The translations under genes were made by a program, and so were the position numbers. The notes under the pieces were generated by a model that saw nothing but the letters and a program-made list of their open reading frames with translations, was not told the DNA's origin and did no database searches. Of a stretch of DNA of 64,000 nt, positions 56,141 to 64,000 are shown piece by piece (the first letter of the stretch is position 1; the number at the start of each line of letters is the position of its first letter). Source of the DNA: Mesobacillus maritimus (GTDB lineage: Bacteria > Bacillota > Bacilli > Bacillales > Cytobacillaceae); assembly GCF_023715205.1 (NCBI RefSeq), contig NZ_JAMBNR010000010.1:179949-243948 (forward strand), read 5' to 3'.

Positions 56141-57160
56141 CTAATCTGGCAGCGGTTCACCATTAATGAGTCCTTCGCGGTCATCTGTTTGGGGAGGTTC
56201 TTCCAACCAACCATTTTTAATCATCAGGTTGGCGCAGTCTTCAGCATATAAGCTAATTTCAGGAATCAAGGAAGCATAGCGGAAACCTATGTCTCTCCTT
56301 GGGCTTGCTGCCATGGCTGCGCCATAATTTCCAATGCCGGCAGCAATCATGCCGGAAACATGAAACACAATCAGTTTATCTGAAAATACTTTAGATGTCG
56401 TATCAGTGATAGCCGTATCCCATCCCATTGGGGCAGGAAGGTCTTCATCCAATAAGTATTTACCAAAGATTTCGATATGTTTTTGGGACATTTTTTTGCC
56501 CTTTAACAGCAATTGCTTTACATCATCGCTTTCTGCAATTTGGGCAAGACCAGTGATCAATGCTTTTCCAATATGATTTGTTTGGATATTTAGGAATAAA
56601 TGCGTTATTTCAACTGACGAGAGCGAACGTTTCTTCCCGAAGAAACCTGCTAACCATTGTTGCTGTTCAACAAAGTCAACTTTATCCGGGATCGAGATAT
56701 AAGGGGGTCTTACATATGTTCCTTGTTTAAGCTGGATATCCCGTGTTAAGTCCTGCATTTTAACGGATTTTTCTAACATCTTTTTGTGGAACTCGACCAC
56801 ATCCGGTCTAGTCACAAGCCCTAAAGCAGCACTGCTAGCAGCCATAGTTAAAATGGACATATGCCTTAAATACATAACCATAAAAGTATCTGAGAATAAC
56901 TTAGGAGCATTAACGTTAACATCCTCTTCGGTAAAACCCTGTGGGATCGGAAATTGGTCTTTATTAAAAATCTTCTCTAAAGCATCAATGTTTTCCTCAA
57001 AATATCGTAAAGAAGTTTCAATGATTGGGCGGATTTCATTGTCCTCTACCTTCTCAAGAAAGTATCTGTTTACACACACACCTAATGTATCATTGATATA
57101 TTCTGTCCATAACCCTGACATTTCTGCTGCTGTGAGGCGAATGTTCGTTTTTTCTTCCAT
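56141..57160 (-). CDS. DUF3231 family protein with two repeats
   Basis: 339-residue all-helical protein with two DUF3231 repeats (about 8-165 and 175-330), each resembling a ferritin-like bundle. The second halves carry parallel motifs, KLFSDTFMVMYLRHM and KVFSDKLIVFHVSGM. DUF3231 proteins occur in multiple copies in spore-forming bacilli and are related to coat protein CotF-type bundles; no precise function is known to me. The ATG at 57160 gives the usual family length; the frame is open 39 codons upstream without similarity. The ribosome binding site (AGGG) is weak. It reads against its neighbours tkt and sirA. Confidence 0.82.
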   Translation of the reverse strand: MEEKTNIRLTAAEMSGLWTEYINDTLGVCVNRYFLEKVEDNEIRPIIETSLRYFEENIDALEKIFNKDQFPIPQGFTEEDVNVNAPKLFSDTFMVMYLRHMSILTMAASSAALGLVTRPDVVEFHKKMLEKSVKMQDLTRDIQLKQGTYVRPPYISIPDKVDFVEQQQWLAGFFGKKRSLSSVEITHLFLNIQTNHIGKALITGLAQIAESDDVKQLLLKGKKMSQKHIEIFGKYLLDEDLPAPMGWDTAITDTTSKVFSDKLIVFHVSGMIAAGIGNYGAAMAASPRRDIGFRYASLIPEISLYAEDCANLMIKNGWLEEPPQTDDREGLINGEPLPD

Positions 57161-57387
57161 CCCTACTACCCTGCCTTTCGAGATTGCCCGAATGTTTTTA
57201 GAAATAGCATGCCCGAACTTTCTCGCATTCATGTGGAAAAGGGGCAATTTATCCCAATAAATATGAAGGAAAAGCAAGAATTCTGTAATTTGACAAAATT
57301 AGTGCGTTTTCTCTCCACCTTTAGACAATCAATGAAGCTGGAATTTCTTATAATGGAATAAAGCTTGTCTAAAGAGGAGGGGACTTA

Positions 57388-57831
57388 ATGAGGTCCTATC
57401 AACTTTATTTAATCAAAGATGAAATTGCTAGCCATTATGTTGGTAGAGAGCGTATGTTTTATCAACTGTTTCGAGATTATCATTTAGCAGATGGAGAATT
57501 AAAATCCATTATTTCCAAACAAATTGAGTATGTTACAAAACCTTTACCGGTGTTAAGGATTCATCAACTCCTTTATCAACATTTATCGAATCATAAAGGT
57601 TTTGAAGTGAAACAAGGGACCTACGTTCTTCAGACGAATAAATTTCGTGGTACTGCTTTGTTAAAAGTAGTGAATGATCGCAAGTTGGTTCTTGAATCTG
57701 ATGGTAGTTTAGAGGTTGAGACCATTTTTTTTGAAGTATTACGTAAAATTGAATCCTCTTTCATGGCTGTTGATCTTGAGAGCAGTCGTTTTGGTTGGCT
57801 CAAGCCGATCAAAGAAAGAAAATTTGTCTAA
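57388..57831 (+). CDS. sirA: Sporulation inhibitor of replication SirA
   Basis: Binds DnaA and stops new rounds of replication at sporulation onset in B. subtilis (YneE). The 147 residues match in length, and conserved-looking parts include [15 protein letters not shown], the [12 protein letters not shown] helix and the C-terminal [23 protein letters not shown] precedes the ATG. In B. subtilis it is under Spo0A control; I did not identify a 0A box here. Next gene yneF is as expected. Confidence 0.92.
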   Translation: MRSYQLYLIKDEIASHYVGRERMFYQLFRDYHLADGELKSIISKQIEYVTKPLPVLRIHQLLYQHLSNHKGFEVKQGTYVLQTNKFRGTALLKVVNDRKLVLESDGSLEVETIFFEVLRKIESSFMAVDLESSRFGWLKPIKERKFV

Positions 57832-57916
57832 AATAGAGAAAAATGCTCGCGAATATTGTATAATTACGTTTGGTCGAGTACACTGTATGGTAGACAACAT
57901 GAAGGAGGAAAAAAGT

Positions 57917-58135
57917 ATGTGGACTTATGTTCTAGTAGGTATACTAGCTCTAATCGCTGGTGTAGCACTAGGATTTTTCATTGCACGTAAGTATATGATG
58001 GACTACTTGAAGAAAAATCCACCAATTAACGAACAGATGTTAAAAGTGATGATGATGCAAATGGGAATGAAGCCATCTCAGAAAAAGATTAACCAAATGA
58101 TGTCAGCAATGAACAAACAACAAGGTAAGCAGTAA
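57917..58135 (+). CDS. yneF: UPF0154 membrane protein YneF
   Basis: 72-residue protein with one N-terminal transmembrane helix (about 3-22, [19 protein letters not shown]) followed by a basic cytoplasmic tail with [19 protein letters not shown] and the conserved-looking [18 protein letters not shown]. Family UPF0154; function unknown. ATG 57917 is fixed by AAGGAGG eight bases upstream; the frame upstream overlaps sirA in another phase and is not coding. Confidence 0.95.
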   Translation: MWTYVLVGILALIAGVALGFFIARKYMMDYLKKNPPINEQMLKVMMMQMGMKPSQKKINQMMSAMNKQQGKQ

Positions 58136-58227
58136 TAAAGCGCTATTAAAATGCTTTAATACTAGTGAACAATAGATCAGGACCATCAGATTTGTAAAAT
58201 GGTTCTGTACAAGTTTTCTTTTATTAG

Positions 58228-58273
58228 AAAAAACCACTTTTCCTTGGTATATACCAAGGAAAAGTGGTTTTTT
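58228..58273. terminator. Perfect 46-bp palindrome, likely bidirectional terminator after yneF
   Basis: Twenty-three bases, from AAAAAACCACTTTTCC to the centre at 58250/58251, are followed by their exact complement. RNA from either strand gives a long hairpin ending in T6. It lies about 95 bases past yneF. Confidence 0.85.
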
Positions 58274-58379
58274 CACGCTATTGAGAGATTTATGAGATAA
58301 TTCCCATTTTTCGATCGGCATGAACCTTGTTAAATTGTTACATACTAGAAGAAAAAATTATTCTAAAGGGGAAATTGAC

Positions 58380-58874
58380 ATGAAAAAATTCGGTCTTTTA
58401 TTCATTATATTATTACTAATTTTAACAGCTTGTGGAACAAGTGAAAATGCGGAGAACCAAGAGGCTACAGAAAAGAATGAAACAACTGAAGAATCTACTA
58501 ATGCAGCTAAAGAAGAAAGAGAAATTACAGAAGAAGATGAAAAATTTACAAAGATGCTACTAGACAAAGATTATGACGGTGTGATTGCTGAATCAGTGTC
58601 ACTTAAAACAGATTCACAAAAGAATTTCTACTACCTTGCTTCTGCACTAAGGAAATACGAAGAAATTCAAACGAAGGATTATGTTGATGCGACAACAAGT
58701 GATATAAATTATAAAGATATGGTGACAGACTACAATGTCGTTGCTCAATATTTAGGCAGAGCATCCTACGTCCCAGAAGAATTAGCTGAAGACATTGATA
58801 GGGTGAAAAGTGAAGCAGAAGAAAAAGCGGCTGAGTATCAGGCCGAATTAGATAAGCAAGCTGAAAATCAATAG
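58380..58874 (+). CDS. Putative lipoprotein, no family recognised
   Basis: 164-residue secreted lipoprotein. A signal peptide ends in the lipobox LILTAC (C18), followed by an acidic, glutamate- and asparagine-rich linker to about residue 55. The mature part is helical and charged, with repeated KxxE patterns and no cysteine. ATG 58380 follows AAAGGGG. It stands alone between the yneF palindrome and the ABC exporter. Function cannot be inferred. Confidence 0.85.
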   Translation: MKKFGLLFIILLLILTACGTSENAENQEATEKNETTEESTNAAKEEREITEEDEKFTKMLLDKDYDGVIAESVSLKTDSQKNFYYLASALRKYEEIQTKDYVDATTSDINYKDMVTDYNVVAQYLGRASYVPEELAEDIDRVKSEAEEKAAEYQAELDKQAENQ

Positions 58875-58916
58875 ACAACGAAGTCACGCAAACTAATTGC
58901 TCGACTGAATCAAAGG

Positions 58917-58945
58917 AAAAACACTCGTATCTGAGTGTTTTTTCT
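58917..58945 (+). terminator. Intrinsic terminator of the lipoprotein gene
   Basis: AAAAACACTC and GAGTGTTTTT pair around a six-base loop and continue TTCTTTG. Confidence 0.9.
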
Positions 58946-59156
58946 TTGTACATGGACTTTTTTACGAGTATTGGAACTTAAAGTTCGGTTTACAGCAATC
59001 GATAGGATGATGGGTTTTAAAAACTCACCGATGATCCCTTTAGCTATCTTCATATTTGCCAATCCCAATAAATAACATTAATCTTTTCTATTTTATGAAC
59101 ATTTGATAAAATGGTTAGGCGCTGGAGACAGAGACTCGCGGTTGGGGGAGAGAATA

Positions 59157-60905
59157 ATGAGAGTATTCTTAGATTTAATGTGGTTTTTTAAAGCGGAAAA
59201 GAAAGCATATATAATTGGAATTCTAACGCTTCTTTTTGTTGCTTTTCTGCAACTCGTTCCACCTCGGGTAATTGGAATGGTCGTAGATGAGATTGAAAGG
59301 GGGAGCTTAACTGGGGATAGGCTTCTCATGTGGGTTGTTGTCTTAATCTTGGCTGGAATAGGGATGTATGTACTTCGCTATTTCTGGAGAATCATGATAT
59401 TTGGATCATCGGTGAAATTAGCGAAGATACTGAGAAATAGGTTATATCAGCATTTTACAAAGATGTCCCCGAATTTTTATCAAAAGCGGAGAACGGGAGA
59501 CTTAATGGCCCATGCGACCAATGACTTACAAGCGATTCAGCAAACGGCAGGGGTCGGTGTATTGACTTTCGTGGACTCTCTTGCAACAGGAGGGTTCGTC
59601 GTGATTGCAATGGCAACGACCATTAGTTGGAAATTAACGTTAATCTGTCTGTTGCCAATGCCGCTGATGGCGATTCTCACTGGCTGGTATGGAGGAATGC
59701 TTCATAAACGTTTCCATAAAGCTCAAGAAGCTTTTTCAAGGTTAAATGATAAATCTCAGGAAAGTATTTCTGGGATCAAGGTGATTAAGACGTTTGGACA
59801 AGAAAAAGAGGATATTGAAGATTTCGATAATCTTTCTAAAGATGTGGTTAAGAAGAATATTTCAGTCGCAAAAGTTGACTCTTTATTTGATCCAACAATC
59901 TCCATCATTGTTGGGATTTCTTACTTTTTATCGATTGTTTTCGGCTCAAGGTATGTCATGGCGGGTGAAATGACAATAGGGGAGCTTGTTTCGTTTACCA
60001 CCTATTTAGGCTTATTAATTTGGCCGATGCTTGCCTTTGGTCATTTATTTAATATTGTTGAACGTGGGCGTGCTTCTCTGGATCGTGTGAACACCCTACT
60101 AAATGAGAAAGTGGAAATTCAAGACCGAGAAGGAGCAATAAACACAGTACCAAGAGGCAATCTTGTTTATGAGATTAAAAAGTTTGCCTATCCGGGAGAA
60201 CAGGAAAACCAACTCGAACACGTGCAGTTTACCTTACCAAAAGGAGCTACTCTTGGAATTGTTGGGAAAACAGGTGCCGGAAAAACGTCCCTTTTAAAAC
60301 TGCTGATTCGAGAATTTGAAGGATATGAAGGGGACATTAGGATTGGCGGGAAATCAATAAAGGATTACCAACTTGATAAGTTAAGAGAGTCGATGGGCTA
60401 TGTCCCTCAAGATCATTTTTTATTTTCGGCAACCGTTGCTGAAAACATCGCCTTTGCGGATCCGAATATTTCCCGGGAACAGATTTATGAAGCATCAAGA
60501 ATTGCTCAAATTCATGATGATATTCTTGATTTTACCGATGGGTATGAAACCGTAGTCGGCGAGCGTGGAGTCTCCTTATCAGGAGGACAAAAACAACGAA
60601 TTTCGATTGCGAGAGCGATTCTATTAAATCCAGAAATTCTAATTTTAGACGATTCCCTTTCAGCCGTTGATGCGAAAACAGAAGAGGAAATTCTTCAAGC
60701 ACTGAAAGAGAATCGAGAAGGCAAAACTACACTAATCACGGCTCATCGCCTTAGTGCAATCGAGCACGCCGATTTAATCCTTGTTTTAGATGACGGAAAT
60801 ATAGTCGAGCGTGGGACGCATGAGCAACTCATGAGTCAGGATGGATGGTACAAGGATATGTATCTGCGTCAGCAGCTTGAAGAGCTTGTTGAGTTAGGAG
60901 GGTAG
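59157..60905 (+). CDS. Heterodimeric ABC exporter subunit with degenerate catalytic site (YheI/YknU type)
   Basis: Half-transporter of 582 residues. The membrane domain (about 1-300) has six hydrophobic segments; the ATPase domain (about 335-575) has Walker A GKTGAGKTS, signature LSGGQKQR and Walker B LILDDSLSAVD. The aspartate following the Walker B D replaces the catalytic glutamate, the hallmark of the non-canonical half in pairs such as BmrC/BmrD. ATG 59157 with GGGGGAG seven bases upstream is preferred. The partner gene follows after three bases. Lipid or multidrug export is the usual role. Confidence 0.9.
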   Translation: MRVFLDLMWFFKAEKKAYIIGILTLLFVAFLQLVPPRVIGMVVDEIERGSLTGDRLLMWVVVLILAGIGMYVLRYFWRIMIFGSSVKLAKILRNRLYQHFTKMSPNFYQKRRTGDLMAHATNDLQAIQQTAGVGVLTFVDSLATGGFVVIAMATTISWKLTLICLLPMPLMAILTGWYGGMLHKRFHKAQEAFSRLNDKSQESISGIKVIKTFGQEKEDIEDFDNLSKDVVKKNISVAKVDSLFDPTISIIVGISYFLSIVFGSRYVMAGEMTIGELVSFTTYLGLLIWPMLAFGHLFNIVERGRASLDRVNTLLNEKVEIQDREGAINTVPRGNLVYEIKKFAYPGEQENQLEHVQFTLPKGATLGIVGKTGAGKTSLLKLLIREFEGYEGDIRIGGKSIKDYQLDKLRESMGYVPQDHFLFSATVAENIAFADPNISREQIYEASRIAQIHDDILDFTDGYETVVGERGVSLSGGQKQRISIARAILLNPEILILDDSLSAVDAKTEEEILQALKENREGKTTLITAHRLSAIEHADLILVLDDGNIVERGTHEQLMSQDGWYKDMYLRQQLEELVELGG

Positions 60906-60908
60906 ATA

Positions 60909-62705
60909 ATGGATGAGAAAATGACAGCGTTAAATTCAAAACAACAACGAACCGTATTGAAAAGGTTATTGGTCTATACAAGACCCCATTTAAAGCCCAT
61001 TTTGTTTGCTTTTTTTCTATTGGCATTAACAACACTTGGGGACGTACTGGGGCCTATTTTAATCAAGATCTTTATTGATGACTATTTAACGCTTGGACAT
61101 TTCCCTTTTGAGCCATTGCTTATCCTGGGAAGTGCTTATATGGGAATCCAAATATTAAATGTATTTGTCTCGTATTTTCAGCTATATAAATTCCAAGAAG
61201 TCGCACTTAAAATCATTCAGCAACTGCGTGTCGACGTGTTCAGTAAAGTCCAGTCGCTTGGACTCCGGTTCTTTGACCGCACGCCAGCTGGGTCGATTGT
61301 TTCTAGGGTAACGAATGATACTGAAGCAATTAAGGATATGTTCGTGTTCGTGATTGCGACTTTTATTCAGAGTGGCTTCTTGCTTGTGGGAATTTTAACA
61401 GCGATGTTCATTCTAAACGCAAAACTCGCATTATTCTGCTTAGTCGTGATGCCGTTGATTTTTATCATCATGGTGATTTATCGTAGATTGAGCTCTAAGT
61501 TTTACTTGGATATGCGCGAGCGTTTGAGTCAGTTGAACGCCAAGTTAAGCGAATCTTTACAAGGGATGTCTATTATCCAAGTTTTTCGTCAAGAAAAGCG
61601 CTTGAGAGAAGAGTTTGGTGACATCAACGAAAAACACTACCAAGCGGGCATGCGGAACATTAAAGCAGATGGTTTGTTGTTGCGACCAGCCATTGACCTC
61701 GTTTATATTGTTGCGCTCATCATTGTGTTAAGTTACTTTGGAATCAGTTCGTTTGAAAATCCAGTGGAAATTGGGGTTCTTTACGCTTTTATCAATTATC
61801 TTGATCGCTTTTTCGAGCCGGTCAACCAAATCATGCAACGTTTATCAATGTATCAACAAGCGATTGTAGCCGCTTCAAGGGTCTTTAGGCTTCTAGATGA
61901 GGAAGATGTGGCACCGAAACAACCGCTAGTGAATGAAAACAAGGTAAAAGAAGGAAAAATAGAAGTTCGCGATTTAAGCTTTTCCTACGATGGCAAACGC
62001 GATGTATTAAAAAATATTGAGTTTACCGCTTATCCTGGGCAGACCGTTGCGCTTGTTGGACATACGGGGAGCGGGAAAAGCTCGATTATTAATCTATTGA
62101 TGAGGTTCTATGAATTTGATCGTGGGGAAATTGTCATTGACGGAGTTTCGATTAAAGACTTTCCGATTCATGAACTTCGGGAACGAATGGGCCTTGTGCT
62201 TCAGGATCCGTTTTTGTTTTACGGAACAGTGAAGGATAATATTCGTCTTCATAATCAAGACATTACCGATGAGGAAGTGGAGGCAGCAGCTAAATTTGTT
62301 CAGGCGGACGCCTTTATCTCGAAGTTGGAGGATGGATTGGAACACCAAGTAGTTGAGCGTGGTTCAACTTTCTCGAGTGGACAGCGGCAATTGATTGCAT
62401 TTGCACGGACGATTGCGATGAATCCAAAGGTTCTTATTTTAGATGAGGCAACAGCGAATATTGATACGGAGACAGAGGAAGCGATTCAAACAGCGTTGGC
62501 GAAAATGCGTAAAGGGCGAACAACGATTGCGATTGCGCACCGACTGTCAACGATTCAAGATGCAGACCTCATCCTTGTCCTACATCAAGGGGAAATTGTC
62601 GAAAGAGGGACCCATCAAGAGTTACTTGCGTTAAAAGGACTCTATCATAAAATGTATCTCCTACAGAATGGTTCTGTGGAAGGTCTAGAAAATGCCGTTA
62701 TTTAA
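60909..62705 (+). CDS. Heterodimeric ABC exporter subunit with canonical Walker B (YheH/YknV type)
   Basis: Partner half-transporter of 598 residues with six membrane segments and an ATPase domain having Walker A GHTGSGKSS, Walker B LILDEATANID with a normal glutamate, and a degenerate signature FSSGQRQ in place of LSGGQ. The two subunits therefore complement each other: one consensus and one degenerate ATP site. TTAGGAGGG overlaps the end of the previous gene. The length is nearer YknV (about 604) than YheH (673 in B. subtilis), so no symbol is given. Confidence 0.9.
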   Translation: MDEKMTALNSKQQRTVLKRLLVYTRPHLKPILFAFFLLALTTLGDVLGPILIKIFIDDYLTLGHFPFEPLLILGSAYMGIQILNVFVSYFQLYKFQEVALKIIQQLRVDVFSKVQSLGLRFFDRTPAGSIVSRVTNDTEAIKDMFVFVIATFIQSGFLLVGILTAMFILNAKLALFCLVVMPLIFIIMVIYRRLSSKFYLDMRERLSQLNAKLSESLQGMSIIQVFRQEKRLREEFGDINEKHYQAGMRNIKADGLLLRPAIDLVYIVALIIVLSYFGISSFENPVEIGVLYAFINYLDRFFEPVNQIMQRLSMYQQAIVAASRVFRLLDEEDVAPKQPLVNENKVKEGKIEVRDLSFSYDGKRDVLKNIEFTAYPGQTVALVGHTGSGKSSIINLLMRFYEFDRGEIVIDGVSIKDFPIHELRERMGLVLQDPFLFYGTVKDNIRLHNQDITDEEVEAAAKFVQADAFISKLEDGLEHQVVERGSTFSSGQRQLIAFARTIAMNPKVLILDEATANIDTETEEAIQTALAKMRKGRTTIAIAHRLSTIQDADLILVLHQGEIVERGTHQELLALKGLYHKMYLLQNGSVEGLENAVI

Positions 62706-62706
62706 C

Positions 62707-62757
62707 TAAAAGGCTGTTTTCGTAAAGATTGTTGTTAAAATCCTATAGCCGATTTTT
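62707..62757 (-). repeat. Copy of the 51-bp dispersed repeat, inverted orientation
   Basis: Its reverse complement matches 927-977 at 48 of 51 positions. It begins five bases after the exporter gene stop codon. The opposite orientation relative to copy 1 shows the element is not tied to one transcription direction. Confidence 0.78.
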
Positions 62758-62947
62758 AACGCAATTGTAGCCATTTCTTATGTTTGAATGAAATTTTTAA
62801 GCTCTTTTCTCATAAGTGAAGCGGTTTTATTATAAAACCTAGATTTTATACAAAAAATAGTAGTGTTATAGTGGTGTGATATGTCTATAAAGCCTTGCTA
62901 TAACTAGGTTGTATAAAATCATGCATAAACGATAAAAAACGAACAAG

Positions 62948-62984
62948 AGCCAAACCCTTGATATGACTAGGTTTGGCTTTTTGG
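62948..62984 (+). terminator. Intrinsic terminator downstream of the ABC exporter genes
   Basis: AGCCAAACC and GGTTTGGCT pair perfectly around a 13-base loop and are followed by TTTTGG. It is 240 bases after the last exporter gene. Confidence 0.75.
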
Positions 62985-63278
62985 CTTACTTCCGAAAAGT
63001 AGATTTATGTTAACTAGATTTGTATAGAATATACAAGCTTTAGAAACCAATAGATTAACATACTAAAAATGAGGTTTTTTGTCATTTTTATTAACAGATC
63101 CTCTTTTATTACTTTTGCGTACGCATTTCTATGACGCTACCATTACTATTTTGTTTAAATACTACAAAATAGTGTAAAAATATCCAATTTTTTCATTTTT
63201 TTATAGGTTTAACCTAATTCAATTGTTATTATTTAATTATTGTAAAAAATTAAATAATATATAAGGAGGAAATTATTA

Positions 63279-63845
63279 ATGAAAAAAATGCTACAACTAA
63301 TTGTCATTTTTACTTTTATTTTAAGTTCAGTATCATTAGTAACAACTGCCACATCAACAAAAGCTGCAATAAACAATAAACCTGGAGATATTATTATCAC
63401 TAGAAGTACTAGTAGTAAGGGAGTTACAGGACATATAGGTATATATATTGATGCAACAACTATCTTACATACTTCTGGTTGGTCAAGTGAACCATATCCA
63501 AAGACTATTAGTGAATCAGGTTGGCATAGTAGATATGCAGAATCTAAAGTTATTAGACCAAATTCAAGTACTTTAGGACAATTTGCTGCTTCAAAGGCAA
63601 AATATTATTTTCAAAATAAAAACATACCGTATTCTGTAACTACAGGTCCTACAAATATAAGTAAAACTTATTGTAGTGAATTAGTATGGTATTCATACTA
63701 TAAAGCAGGAAAAACTTTTAAAGTATTCAATCCTGCTTCTCAAATATCAACTTGGGTAACACCATCAATTATTAAACCTTATGATTATCTTAGTTCTTCA
63801 CACCTTAATTACAACGGATTTAGTTTTATAGATAATACCTGGTAA
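63279..63845 (+). CDS. Secreted papain-like (YiiX/YycO-type, NlpC/P60 superfamily) enzyme
   Basis: 188-residue protein with a Sec signal peptide (about residues 1-29, ending near STKAA). The mature part starts KPGDIIITRS, a typical opening of permuted papain-like amidases. Candidate catalytic residues are H in TGHIGIY and C in YCSELVWYSYYKAG. Such enzymes cleave or modify cell-wall peptides or lipids, but activity is inferred from motifs only. AAGGAGG precedes the ATG. The gene is strikingly AT-rich in codon use (many ATT, ATA, AAT, TTA) compared with the exporter genes upstream, and an IS end follows 30-40 bases later, suggesting recent transfer. Confidence 0.8.
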   Translation: MKKMLQLIVIFTFILSSVSLVTTATSTKAAINNKPGDIIITRSTSSKGVTGHIGIYIDATTILHTSGWSSEPYPKTISESGWHSRYAESKVIRPNSSTLGQFAASKAKYYFQNKNIPYSVTTGPTNISKTYCSELVWYSYYKAGKTFKVFNPASQISTWVTPSIIKPYDYLSSSHLNYNGFSFIDNTW

Positions 63846-63875
63846 AAATCACAGAATGAAAAAAGAGGGATAAGG

Positions 63876-64000
63876 TACCGACCCCCAAAAGTTAGAGTAT
63901 AAAACTAACTTTTGGGGGTGTTTTTATGGTCAAATATAGTGAGGAATTTAAAATAAAGCTTGTTACTGAGTATTTACATGGAAATCTTGGATATAACTCA
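63876..64000 (+). mobile_element. Left end of an IS3-family-like insertion sequence, cut by window
   Basis: GACCCCCAAAAGTTAG resembles a left terminal inverted repeat of the IS150/IS3 type, followed 50 bases later by a transposase start. Inside, CCCCCAAAAGTTAG (63882-63895) and its perfect complement (63905-63918) form a 14-bp hairpin in the leader. The exact boundary (about 63874-63882) cannot be set without the right end. Confidence 0.7.
63926..64000 (+). CDS. IS3-family transposase OrfA, 3' truncated by window edge
   Basis: 25 codons are visible, MVKYSEEFKIKLVTEYLHG onward, which is the usual opening of the helix-turn-helix OrfA of IS3/IS150 elements. The ATG follows a T-rich stretch without a strong ribosome binding site, as is common for transposases. 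The rest, including the catalytic OrfB, lies beyond the window. Confidence 0.75.
   Translation, partial: MVKYSEEFKIKLVTEYLHGNLGYNS

Larger units (their letters stand above)
62706..63278. other. AT-rich interval before the secreted-enzyme gene
   Basis: About 570 bases, very AT-rich. It holds a dispersed repeat (62707-62757), a terminator hairpin (62948-62984) and long A/T stretches up to the ribosome binding site AAGGAGGAA at about 63262-63270. No other gene seen. Confidence 0.6.

Overview
The window is a chromosome segment of an endospore-forming Firmicute of the Bacillaceae. The evidence is its gene content (spoIIIE, spoVS, spoVK, cotE, sirA, tepA) and a gene order that closely follows the Bacillus subtilis dapA-to-tkt neighbourhood. 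Base composition is moderate to low GC. Ribosome binding sites are strong AGGAGG types, TTG and GTG starts are common, and intrinsic terminators are abundant. It is not B. subtilis itself: several loci present there (pbpX after recA, tdh-kbl before miaB) are missing or replaced. I cannot name the genus from the sequence alone.

Layout. 1-7 kb: 3' part of dapA, rnjB (RNase J2 position), tepA, ylzJ, spoIIIE. 7-13 kb: a GntR regulator followed by a nucleoside-type ABC importer (BMP lipoprotein, ATPase, two permeases). 13-21 kb: ymfF, ymfH, ymfI, ymfJ, ymfK, rodZ, pgsA, cinA. 21-26 kb: SOS-controlled recA, then rny, ymdB, spoVS. 26-33 kb: a 2-oxoacid:ferredoxin oxidoreductase pair, miaB, ricA (ymcA), cotE. 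33-35 kb: an Ecs/Yth-type ABC exporter on the minus strand. 35-40 kb: mutS and mutL. 40-42 kb: a 51-codon minus-strand gene, tatA and mreBH, flanking a phased repeat array. 42-51 kb: miaA, hfq, spoVK, a TRIC channel, hflX, ynbB, and the glnR-glnA operon with GlnR boxes. 51-58 kb: lexA divergent from yneA-yneB-ynzC, then tkt, a DUF3231 protein, sirA and yneF. 58-64 kb: a lipoprotein, a heterodimeric ABC exporter, an AT-rich secreted papain-like enzyme and the left end of an IS3-type insertion sequence cut by the window.

How the parts work together. The SOS circuit is nearly complete here: LexA, RecA and the division inhibitor YneA, with LexA-box-like sites in the promoters. Nitrogen control is represented by GlnR-GlnA, with one GlnR box exactly filling the promoter spacer. 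RNA processing and modification genes are concentrated here (RNase J2, RNase Y, RicA, MiaA, MiaB, Hfq, HflX). Sporulation genes are scattered among them.

Most coding content is conserved core Bacillaceae and I see no clearly novel multi-gene system. The less explained material is intergenic: a 14-unit array with about 20-bp period (40750-41020), an approximately 51-bp dispersed repeat in five places, a modular GC-richer repeat at 19305-19438 and 31729-32017, a 51-bp tandem repeat behind glnA, and an AT-rich gene beside an IS end at the right edge.
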